Source: a bacterium | GTDB taxonomy: Bacteria > Armatimonadota > Zipacnadia > Zipacnadales > UBA11051 | Direction of reading: 5' to 3' | NCBI GenBank assembly: GCA_021372615.1 | Contig: JAJFUB010000076.1 | Span: 1 to 36,502 of the forward strand | DNA: 36,502 bases | Shown here: in pieces, positions 1-6,709 of the stretch | Layout: the number at the start of each line of letters is the position of its first letter | Numbering within the stretch: position 1 is the first letter of the stretch | Program-made: the position numbers and the translations under genes | The notes under the pieces: model-generated | The model's database searches: none | What the model was told of the DNA's origin: nothing | Seen by the model: only the letters and a program-made list of their open reading frames with translations

Positions 1-79
1 CAGATCGGCAGTTGCGCAACGACAGGCGGGGTACGAGCCCCCGCCCTACAATGGCCGCCGCCACAATACAGGAGACACC

Positions 80-1051
80 ATGAACCTGCTCTATCTCAGT
101 CGTGCCGATGTCGAGAGCCTCAACATCGGTCTGCCCGCCATCATCGAGGTTGTCGAGGAGGGGTTCCGGCTCAAGGGCCTGGGCCAGACCGAGATGCCGC
201 CCAAGACCTCACTGCACCCGCATGACCCGACGACCTTCCTGAACGCCATGCCCGCGTACATTGGCGGGGACGTGAAGGCCGCGGCGATGAAGTGGGTCGG
301 CGGGGCCGATGACAACTACAAGCAGGGCCTGCCCACCATCACCGGCCTGCTCATCTTCAACGATCCGATCACAATGGTGCCCCTGGCGGTCATGGACTGC
401 GCGTGGCTGACGATGATGCGCACCGCCGCCGCGAACGCCGTGGCGATGAAGTACCTGGCGCCCCGGCACGTCGGAGTCGTGTCGGTCATCGGCTGCGGCG
501 TCCAGGGGCGGGCGAACCTGCGCGTCATGGCGCTGCAGTACCCGTCCATCCGTGAGGCTCGCGTCTACGACATCAACCCCGACGTCCTGGCCCGCTGTGT
601 GGCTGAGGCGCCAGTCGAGACCGGCCTGAACATCGTCCCGGTCGCCAGCGCCGAAGCCGCCGTGCGCGACGCCGACATCGTCGTCACCGCCGGCTACATG
701 CCGCCCAACCCCACGCCGTACATCGAGAACGAGTGGCTCAAGCCGGGTGCCATGGCCGCTCCGGTGGACTACAACGTGGCCTTCCAGAGCGAGCTGTGCC
801 AGCGCGTGGACAAGCTCGTCACCGATGACATCGGCCAGATGAACTACTACCGCACTAAGGGCTACTTCGAGGGCGTGCCTCAGGCGTGGGACCTGGGCGA
901 TGTCGTCGCCGGCACGAAGCCCGGCCGGCAGACCGATGGGGAACGCACGATGTCCATGTGCATGGGCATCGGCATTGATGACGCCGTGACCGCCAAGCTG
1001 ATCTACGAGACGGCCCGGGCCCGAGGGGTCGGGACGCAGCTACCGCTCTAG
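80..1051 (+). CDS. Ornithine cyclodeaminase / mu-crystallin family protein
   Basis: The 323-residue product fits the ornithine cyclodeaminase/mu-crystallin family, which comprises NAD(P)-dependent cyclodeaminases, amino-acid dehydrogenases and ketimine reductases. Visible marks are the substrate-side MKWVGG block near residues 70-75, the RTAAANAVA segment near 114-122, and a Rossmann dinucleotide loop VIGCGVQGRANL around 136-147. The length matches the family norm of about 310-350. The start is supported by an AGGAG-type site a few bases before the ATG at 80. Substrate cannot be read from sequence; true ornithine cyclodeaminase, alanine dehydrogenase-like and imine-reductase activities are all possible. 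A C45-type hydrolase follows about 100 bases downstream on the same strand, separated by a structured repeat. Confidence 0.85.
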   Translation: MNLLYLSRADVESLNIGLPAIIEVVEEGFRLKGLGQTEMPPKTSLHPHDPTTFLNAMPAYIGGDVKAAAMKWVGGADDNYKQGLPTITGLLIFNDPITMVPLAVMDCAWLTMMRTAAANAVAMKYLAPRHVGVVSVIGCGVQGRANLRVMALQYPSIREARVYDINPDVLARCVAEAPVETGLNIVPVASAEAAVRDADIVVTAGYMPPNPTPYIENEWLKPGAMAAPVDYNVAFQSELCQRVDKLVTDDIGQMNYYRTKGYFEGVPQAWDLGDVVAGTKPGRQTDGERTMSMCMGIGIDDAVTAKLIYETARARGVGTQLPL

Positions 1052-1058
1052 ACCGGGA

Positions 1059-1132
1059 GTCGCGTGGGGCCGCGTGTCCTCACGCGGCCAGTCGGACGGA
1101 TGCGCGCGTGAGGACACGCGCGCCCACGCGAC
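1059..1132. repeat. Three-way-junction palindromic repeat, copy 1
   Basis: Three exact 9-bp stems can be drawn. The outer stem pairs 1059-1067 with 1124-1132. Hairpin 1 spans 1068-1089 with loop TCCT, and hairpin 2 spans 1102-1123 with loop AGGA. The two loops are complementary to each other. Copies 2 and 3 lie at 18374-18447 and 23137-23221. This copy ends 20 bases before the C45 gene start. Confidence 0.9.
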
Positions 1133-1152
1133 ACTCAGGAGGGGACAGCATC

Positions 1153-2220
1153 ATGCCACTTCGCACCGTTGAGTTAGCCGGAACGCCCCTCGCCATGGGG
1201 CGGCAGTACGGGGAGGAGCTGCGTGAGGAAGCGCGCGCGATGGTCGGGACGCGGCTGGAGTTGGCGGCCCAGACCGCCGCGGAACTGCAGCCGGCGCGCG
1301 ATCTGCAGTGGTGCCTGGATGTAGCCGCTGACGCCGTGCCGGCGCTGGAGGCGTACTCGCCGCCGGTGTACCAGGAGCTGCAGGGCATCGCGGAGGCGAC
1401 CGGCCTGTCGCTGCCCGAGTTGGTGATCGGCAACGGCTGGACGGACTTCCGCGATCTCCTGAAGGCCCGGGGGGCCAGCCACAACTGCACCTCGATCGCG
1501 GCGGGCGCACCCCTGACCGCCGATGGGCACACGCTGGTGGCACAGACGTGGGACATGAACCATTCGGCTGCGCCCTACCTCGTGGTCGTGCGACGCCGGC
1601 CGGACGACGGGCCGCGGACGCTGTCACTGACGACCGCGGGCTGCCTGTCGCTCATCGGCATGAATGAGGACGGCCTCGCCATCGGCAACACGAACCTCAC
1701 GCCGACTGACGCTAGGCCGGGCGTGTTCTACCTGGCGCTAATCCACGAAGCCCTGCGCCAGCGGACCCTCGACCGCGCTGCGGCGGCCATCACCGACGCT
1801 TGCCGCATGTCGGGGCATTACTACTACCTCGCCGACGCCGCAGATCGGTTTGTGGGGCTGGAGACGATGGCCACGCGCCATGCGGTCATGTCGCTGACCG
1901 ACGGGCGCATCTGCCACACGAACCACTACCTCGACCAAGCGCAAGCCACCAGCGGCATGGCGACCACTCCAGGGGCGAGCAGTCTGTCACGCCAGGAGCG
2001 CGGCTCGGAACTGATGGCGGGGCTGCGATGGGATGTCACGAACACATCTTTGTCACAAGTTCTGTCCGACCATCGTGGGGAGAACTGCATCTGCCGCCAC
2101 GTCCAGGAAGACACGCCCTGGGCCAGCCTGGCGGCCGTGGTCATGGAGCCGGCGACACGTCAAGTGTGGGTCTGGGCCGGTCCGCCGTGTGAAGGAGACG
2201 TACAGTGCCTTGAGCCTTAG
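1153..2220 (+). CDS. C45-type N-terminal-nucleophile acyltransferase/hydrolase
   Basis: The 355-residue product resembles the C45 family (acyl-CoA:6-aminopenicillanate acyltransferase-like autoproteolytic hydrolases). In this family a precursor is cleaved before a cysteine that becomes the N-terminal nucleophile. The expected site is the HNCTSIAA segment with Cys112, followed by a G-x-T-L-V-A-Q-T-W-D-M stretch typical of these enzymes. The region before Cys112 would be the removable or small-subunit part. I chose the ATG at 1153, preceded by AGGAGGGGACAG, over an upstream in-frame GTG at 1108 that lies inside a palindromic repeat. No signal peptide is evident, so it is probably cytoplasmic. 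The natural amide substrate is unknown. Confidence 0.8.
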   Translation: MPLRTVELAGTPLAMGRQYGEELREEARAMVGTRLELAAQTAAELQPARDLQWCLDVAADAVPALEAYSPPVYQELQGIAEATGLSLPELVIGNGWTDFRDLLKARGASHNCTSIAAGAPLTADGHTLVAQTWDMNHSAAPYLVVVRRRPDDGPRTLSLTTAGCLSLIGMNEDGLAIGNTNLTPTDARPGVFYLALIHEALRQRTLDRAAAAITDACRMSGHYYYLADAADRFVGLETMATRHAVMSLTDGRICHTNHYLDQAQATSGMATTPGASSLSRQERGSELMAGLRWDVTNTSLSQVLSDHRGENCICRHVQEDTPWASLAAVVMEPATRQVWVWAGPPCEGDVQCLEP

Positions 2221-2261
2221 CAGAGCCCGACGGTGCGGGGATTCCCTGTACTAAGGCCGCC

Positions 2262-2333
2262 CAATATGTTATTGAGTTATCATATTCCACGTGCTGGGGC
2301 CTGTTTCCACAGGGTTATCCACAGCTCTCCACA
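2262..2333. other. AT-rich patch followed by DnaA-box-like cluster
   Basis: Bases 2262-2290 are strikingly AT-rich for this window. They are followed by three NNNTCCACA motifs at 2303-2311, 2315-2323 and 2325-2333, spaced about 10-12 bases apart. The middle one, TTATCCACA, is an exact match to the DnaA-box consensus; the flanking ones differ at two positions or so. The layout recalls an unwinding element next to DnaA boxes, but no dnaA, dnaN or other origin-linked gene is present and neighbouring genes converge on it. The rest of 2221-2481 holds nothing else I can support. Confidence 0.4.
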
Positions 2334-2481
2334 GCCGCACGTGAATCAGGGCTGAGCCCGCGCCGGCGACACCTGGCCCGGCCTTGACACGGTGCCGAGG
2401 CTCTTTCTGCACTCCGATAGGATGCTCTGCGTACCCGACCCGGACGTCTCTCATCACACCCCCACATGACCGCGGCCTCAC

Positions 2482-3603
2482 TCACTCCCGGATGCCGTTC
2501 ACAATTGCGTCACATATTTCGCCGGATGGCGGCGGACACCCCAGAATCGCCCTCTTCCCCGCCTCGCCGCGGCACGCACAGCGCCCGATGAGCAGGTCCG
2601 CCTCGGAGGCCGGGCCGGCCCCGATCAGCACTGTCAGCGCCTTCCCCTCGCACCACTGCTCCTTCGCGCTCTGCAGGCCCTGGAAGAGACTCTCCATGCA
2701 GACGCTGCAGGCTTTCTCGCTGAGGATGCGCAGACCCGGGAAGGCTCGCGCCAGCGCCTCATGCGGACGCACGAAGCGTCGGCGATAGGCCTCGGGGCTC
2801 TCTCCCAGCAGCTCGATGGCGGCTTCATCGGCCACGCCGACGCCCAGGCGGGCACTCTCGCGGACGACCCGGACTTGCACGGGGTCAATCCCCATCAGCC
2901 GGCAGGCCGTGGCGTCCAACGCGACCGGGTCGGTCGAGGCCGCCAGCAGGCCCCACGGGAACGGATCGGCGTTGCCCGGTCCCATGCCCTCGTAGCCGAT
3001 CGTCCCGTCCAGCACGTTGACGGTCACCAGGGGCGCGATCACGGTGTTCATCGCCGCGAGGGCGGCGTGCAGGTCCATCTCGTGGAACCGTTTCTTGTCC
3101 ACCGGACGCAGGCAACCCTTGAGATTCTTCAGGGTGATGGTGATAAGGGCATTGAAGTGTGTCTTGGGGATCGGAACGTTGATGACGGCGTCGGCCTCGT
3201 AGAGGTGCTCGGACACGCCGATGGTCTCGGGCAGGGCGTCGTGGTGCGGCTGGAGCAGGCGGTACGGCCCGGAGTGGAAGAACACGAGGCGGGCCCCGGT
3301 ACGGCGCGCCACGTCGGCCATGCCCGTCTGCTCGAAGTACTCCGTGCCGTCGGTCATGCCCCAGTAGGCGCCATCGCCGATGGTGACCTGCGCGGCGCCC
3401 TGATCCAGGGACCAGCGGCACAGGGCCTCGATCGTGCGGGCCGAGGTGTAGCCCTGCCCGCCGTGGAGGTTGGGCTTGAGCAGCACGCGGTCGCCGGTGC
3501 GCACGCAGTGGTCCTGGCCGATCAGGGCCAGGGCGCGGTCCACGGCGGCAACGAGGGCGTCAAGGGGCTCTGAGGGGGCGGTGACGAGGCTGACCTGGGA
3601 CAT
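2482..3603 (-). CDS. DUF362 domain protein with C-terminal cysteine cluster
   Basis: The 373-residue product matches the DUF362 family, whose members are of uncertain role and often carry iron-sulfur ligands. Typical features seen are the LLKPNLHGGQGYTSA segment near 47-61, the VPIPKTHFNALITITLKNLKG core around 143-163, and a DPVALDATACRLMGID block near 230-245. The C-terminal part has Cys299-x2-Cys302, Cys318, Cys342-x-Cys344, Cys356 followed by prolines, and Cys364. This could bind an Fe-S cluster, though it is not a standard two-cluster ferredoxin domain. The start is the ATG at 3603. The gene stands alone on the minus strand and diverges from the ATPase gene at 3780. Function is unknown. 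Confidence 0.8.
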   Translation of the reverse strand: MSQVSLVTAPSEPLDALVAAVDRALALIGQDHCVRTGDRVLLKPNLHGGQGYTSARTIEALCRWSLDQGAAQVTIGDGAYWGMTDGTEYFEQTGMADVARRTGARLVFFHSGPYRLLQPHHDALPETIGVSEHLYEADAVINVPIPKTHFNALITITLKNLKGCLRPVDKKRFHEMDLHAALAAMNTVIAPLVTVNVLDGTIGYEGMGPGNADPFPWGLLAASTDPVALDATACRLMGIDPVQVRVVRESARLGVGVADEAAIELLGESPEAYRRRFVRPHEALARAFPGLRILSEKACSVCMESLFQGLQSAKEQWCEGKALTVLIGAGPASEADLLIGRCACRGEAGKRAILGCPPPSGEICDAIVNGIRE

Positions 3604-3688
3604 CGCGTGCCAATCCGCGGGCGTGGGGGTGCCATACCGAATGAGAGAGCCACTTCGCCGTTGGGCCTGCGCCTCCTGCGTTCCTGCA

Positions 3689-3718
3689 TTGATTTTCCGC
3701 CGCAGGCTGTGCTAACTT
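3689..3718 (+). promoter_or_regulatory. Candidate sigma-70 promoter for the ATPase/kinase/exonuclease set
   Basis: TTGATT at 3689-3694 and TAACTT at 3713-3718 are separated by 18 bases in the divergent gap after the DUF362 gene. Transcription would begin near 3725, downstream of the possible GTG at 3720, which supports translation starting at 3780. Weak consensus match, by eye only. Confidence 0.35.
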
Positions 3719-3779
3719 AGTGTCTGGTCAGGCCGCCTCGGAGGAGCGGGGCGACCTGCAGGACGCGAGGACAGGAAGT

Positions 3780-4652
3780 GTGACGAAGTTGCCTGAACCG
3801 TATTCGACCGGAGTATCGTTTCTTGATGAGCTGCTCGGCGGGGGCTTGCAGCCGGGCACGTTGACGGTAGTGCGCGGCGCTACCGGGGTCGGCAAGACGC
3901 AACTGGGCCTGAGCTTCTGCCAGGCCGGACTGGCCCAGGAGGGCCAACGGGGCTTCATTCTCGACATGGGTTCCCGAGGGGACACACAGCAGCACGCGGA
4001 GTATGCCCGCCGCCTGTTCGGGTGGGAGCTGCGCCAGGGCCGGGTGGACCTGAGCCACCTGTGGAACGGCTTTCAGCCGGTGGACTACCTGAACCCGTTT
4101 GGCTACGTCGGCAAGCGGGTGCTGCGCGATGAGATGAATGACGAGCAGTGGCGGGCCTGGAAGCTGACGGTCAACGAGAGCCTGCGCCAGGTGCTGGCCC
4201 ACTGCTACTACCACTTCGTGCATGGCGTACGGCGGCAGCTCGTGGATGGCATCGAGCCCTTTGACAGGGCCCGGGAGTCGGCGCAGGTTGACCTGTTCGA
4301 GTACATCCTGCACCAGATCGTCCGCAAGCCCCACGACTGGGTGGCCCGCGACCTGTTCCAGGGGCGATGGCAGGCAGTCCGGGATCAGGTGATGGCTCAC
4401 CCGTACAACGCTTCCGAGATCGCCACGGTGTTCCTGCAGACGACCCCGGAGACCGAGCTGCACCAACTGATTGCCGCCCAGACGATGGAGGACGACCTGA
4501 CGACCAATGCCACGACGATCATCCTGATGGGCCGCCTGCCGTCGGCTGAGCGCGTCGAGCGTGGCGTCTTCGTGCTCAAGCATCGCGGCTCGTGGTGCAG
4601 CGATGAGATCGTGAAGTTCCGCCTCACGGCGCATGGGCTGGAGGCGGTCTGA
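3780..4652 (+). CDS. KaiC/RAD55-type RecA-superfamily ATPase
   Basis: The product (290 residues from this start) has the layout of a single-domain KaiC/RAD55-like ATPase. It has a STGVSFLDELLGGGLQPG lead-in, a Walker A loop GATGVGKT at about residues 33-40, and a hydrophobic strand FILDMG that fits the expected second strand. The C-terminal part ends with FVLKHRGSWCSDEIVKFRLT, resembling the closing strands of KaiC-type domains. A long helical segment in the middle (about 90-210) is unusual and unrecognised. I chose the GTG at 3780, which has an AGGA site 8 bases upstream; a GTG at 3720 would add 20 residues but lacks such a site. Next downstream are a polynucleotide-kinase-like gene and a YhaM-like nuclease, so a role in nucleic-acid handling is plausible but not shown. 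Confidence 0.75.
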   Translation: MTKLPEPYSTGVSFLDELLGGGLQPGTLTVVRGATGVGKTQLGLSFCQAGLAQEGQRGFILDMGSRGDTQQHAEYARRLFGWELRQGRVDLSHLWNGFQPVDYLNPFGYVGKRVLRDEMNDEQWRAWKLTVNESLRQVLAHCYYHFVHGVRRQLVDGIEPFDRARESAQVDLFEYILHQIVRKPHDWVARDLFQGRWQAVRDQVMAHPYNASEIATVFLQTTPETELHQLIAAQTMEDDLTTNATTIILMGRLPSAERVERGVFVLKHRGSWCSDEIVKFRLTAHGLEAV

Positions 4653-4714
4653 GCCCCCTCCCGTTGCGGAGGGGGGGGACGGCGACGGCGACCTACCCCC
4701 GGCCCTACGGGCCG

Positions 4715-4736
4715 ACCCCTCCCTGGAGGGAGGGGT
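4715..4736. repeat. Perfect 10-bp inverted repeat before kinase gene
   Basis: ACCCCTCCCT at 4715-4724 pairs exactly with AGGGAGGGGT at 4727-4736, with a 2-base centre. It lies 13 bases before the ATG at 4750. The surrounding 4653-4714 sequence resembles the ends of the larger CTCACCCCT-type repeats at 17085 and 32570. Confidence 0.7.
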
Positions 4737-4749
4737 GAGGAAAGGGACC

Positions 4750-5640
4750 ATGACTACCGCCCGCGAACAGATCCATGTCTCACGCGAATGGCTCGACCTG
4801 GCAAAGCGGCTGCCGGCGAGGGGGCGCGTGCTGGTGGTCGGGGCTTCGGACTCGGGCAAGACGACCCTGTGCCGGTGGCTCATGTCCAAGCTGCCGATGG
4901 AGGCGCGGCCGGCTTTGGCCGATGCCGACACCGGGCAGTCGCAGGTCGGCCCTCCCGGCTGCGTCGGCTGGCGCTTCGCGGGCACCCATGACTTCGGGTT
5001 CTTCTTCGCGGGCGACACCACGGCCGCCACCTGCCCGGTGGCGACGCTCGCGGCCACGTTCCGGGCCGTCACCGCCGCCGAAGCCGCCGGGGCCACGGTC
5101 GTGCTCGTGGACACCAGCGGCTACATCGGGGGACGGGGCGGGTTCGACTACAAGTGTGCCAAGGTCGAGGTGCTGGCTCCCGCCCATGTCATCGTCCTGG
5201 GCGATAGCCCCGAGATCAAGCGCCTTCTGGCGGCCTGGCACAATGACGATCGCGTCACCATCCACCGCCTCTCCCAGTCCGAGCGCCTGCAGCAGAAGAC
5301 CCGCGAGCAGCGCACCGCGTGGCGCACGGAGAAGTGGGCCGAGCAGTTCGCCGGCGCGGATCTGCGCCGCATCAGCCTGCAGGGCAAGGCGATCAGCGGC
5401 CTGCCGACGGCGGCCGAGCTACGGGCGCGGAGTCTGAGTTTCTCAGACCTGCAGGGGCTCCTGGTAGGCTTCCATGACCGGCAGCGGCGGGGGGTGTGCC
5501 TGGGCCTGCTGCACTCCCTGGACCTGCGCGGGCAGGAACTGCTCGTTCGCGCGCCGGCGCAGGCCGAGGAGGCGGCGGGCCTCGCCTTCGGCCTGCTACG
5601 GGTGGCGGCAGACGGGCAGGAACTGGGCCGCATCGTCTAG
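4750..5640 (+). CDS. Clp1/Grc3-like polynucleotide 5'-kinase P-loop protein
   Basis: The 296-residue product fits the Clp1/Grc3 P-loop family, which phosphorylates 5'-hydroxyl ends of RNA or DNA in the characterised members. The Walker A loop GASDSGKT is at residues 31-38, and DADTGQSQVGPPG at about 58-70 is the family-typical D-x-D-x-G-Q motif followed by PPG. A later LVDTSGYIGGRGG segment near 120-132 matches the family's lid-side block. I chose the ATG at 4750 with a GGAAAGGGA site; the in-frame upstream extension runs through repeat sequence. The C-terminal 100 residues are divergent. It sits between a KaiC-like ATPase and a YhaM-like exonuclease, which fits RNA-end processing. Kinase activity is inferred from family, not proven. 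Confidence 0.75.
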   Translation: MTTAREQIHVSREWLDLAKRLPARGRVLVVGASDSGKTTLCRWLMSKLPMEARPALADADTGQSQVGPPGCVGWRFAGTHDFGFFFAGDTTAATCPVATLAATFRAVTAAEAAGATVVLVDTSGYIGGRGGFDYKCAKVEVLAPAHVIVLGDSPEIKRLLAAWHNDDRVTIHRLSQSERLQQKTREQRTAWRTEKWAEQFAGADLRRISLQGKAISGLPTAAELRARSLSFSDLQGLLVGFHDRQRRGVCLGLLHSLDLRGQELLVRAPAQAEEAAGLAFGLLRVAADGQELGRIV

Positions 5641-5703
5641 CCTGTGTCGTACGCACGATCCCTGCTGTGCAGGATGCAAACGTCCCCCTGAGGTCTCCCC
5701 ACC

Positions 5704-6696
5704 ATGTCCAAGCAGATGGTCGCCGACCTGCAGCCCAACCAGACCGTGTCCAGCTTCTTCGCGGTCAGCCAGCGCAGCTTGATCCCCTTCAAGAACAAGA
5801 GCGGTAGTTACCTCGACCTGTTGCTGAGCGACCGGTCGGGCAGTGTCATCGGCCGGGTGTGGGATGGGGCCGAGCAGATCGCGGAGGTCTGCCAGCCGGG
5901 CTCAGTGGTCAAGGTCGAGGGGCGGGTGGACGAGTACCGGGGCAAGCTCCAGATCATCGTCGAGGACGTGGCGCCCGCCGAGCCGGGCGAGTACGACCGG
6001 GCCGACATGCTCGAAGCCGCTGCCCGCGACACCGGCGAACTGCTGTCGGAGGTCTTCGAGTTCCTCGGCCAGGTCAGCAACCCGTACCTGCGACAACTGC
6101 TGGAGAGCTTCTTCGGGGATGACGCCTTCGTCCAGGCCTTCGCCGAGGCGCCCGGGGCCAAGCGCCAGCATCATGCGCACCTGGGCGGCCTGCTGGAGCA
6201 CACCGTCAGCGTGGTCAAGCTGCTGAGCACCGTGTGCGAGCTGCACCCGCAACTCGACCGCGACCTGCTCATCGCCGGGGGGCTGCTGCACGACATCGGC
6301 AAGCTTGCCGAATTCGACACCGGGGTGACGATCGAGTACACGGACATCGGGCGGCTGGTCGGCCACATCGTCATCACCGACCGCTGGGTACGCGAGCGGA
6401 TCGCGCAGATCCCCGACTTCCCACCCGAACTGGACAACCGGCTCAACCACGTGCTGCTCAGCCACCACGGGCAGAAGGAGTACGGGGCGCCGATCGTGCC
6501 GATGACCGCCGAGGCCTGCGCCCTGCACTACGCGGACAACCTCGATGCGCACGTGCAGTACTTCGTCCACGAGATCAGCAAGGGCGGGGCTTCGGGGAAC
6601 AGTTGGACGGAGTACCAGAAGCTCTTCGACCGGTACCTGTATATCGGGTCGCCCGAGGCGCCGCGTCCGGACCCGAACGAGCCCGGGCAGCCGTAG
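5704..6696 (+). CDS. YhaM-type 3'-5' exoribonuclease (OB fold plus HD domain)
   Basis: The 330-residue product has the two-part layout of YhaM/CBF1 nucleases. An N-terminal OB-fold nucleic-acid-binding region covers about residues 10-92, including FKNKSGSYLDLLLSDRSG. A metal-binding HD domain follows at about 155-300, with His157 and His166 in HHAHLGGLLEHT and His196-Asp197 in GGLLHDIGKLAEF. Later SHHG near residue 258 and LHYADNLDAHV near 276-286 complete the usual HD pattern. Length is close to B. subtilis YhaM (about 314). Start is the ATG at 5704. The role expected from the family is Mn-dependent 3'-5' trimming of RNA, perhaps DNA. It is the last gene of the co-directional set beginning at 3780. 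Confidence 0.88.
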   Translation: MSKQMVADLQPNQTVSSFFAVSQRSLIPFKNKSGSYLDLLLSDRSGSVIGRVWDGAEQIAEVCQPGSVVKVEGRVDEYRGKLQIIVEDVAPAEPGEYDRADMLEAAARDTGELLSEVFEFLGQVSNPYLRQLLESFFGDDAFVQAFAEAPGAKRQHHAHLGGLLEHTVSVVKLLSTVCELHPQLDRDLLIAGGLLHDIGKLAEFDTGVTIEYTDIGRLVGHIVITDRWVRERIAQIPDFPPELDNRLNHVLLSHHGQKEYGAPIVPMTAEACALHYADNLDAHVQYFVHEISKGGASGNSWTEYQKLFDRYLYIGSPEAPRPDPNEPGQP

Positions 6697-6709
6697 GCGC
6701 GGCGCCTAC
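6693..6709. repeat. 17-base palindrome spanning two convergent gene ends
   Basis: GTAGGCGC and GCGCCTAC flank one central base. The palindrome covers the stop codons of both the exonuclease gene (plus strand) and the pectate-lyase-like gene (minus strand), which are only 9 bases apart. It could help end transcription both ways, but there is no T-tract. Confidence 0.6.

Noticed and set aside
2383-2442. TTGACA and TAGGAT as a promoter after the DnaA-box-like cluster
   Set aside because: The spacing is 28 bases, far too long, and no gene follows on the plus strand.
3717-5114. 465-residue open frame on the minus strand across the ATPase and kinase genes
   Set aside because: The opposite strand carries clear Walker A motifs and family blocks in two genes; this frame is a high-GC shadow with no recognisable domain.
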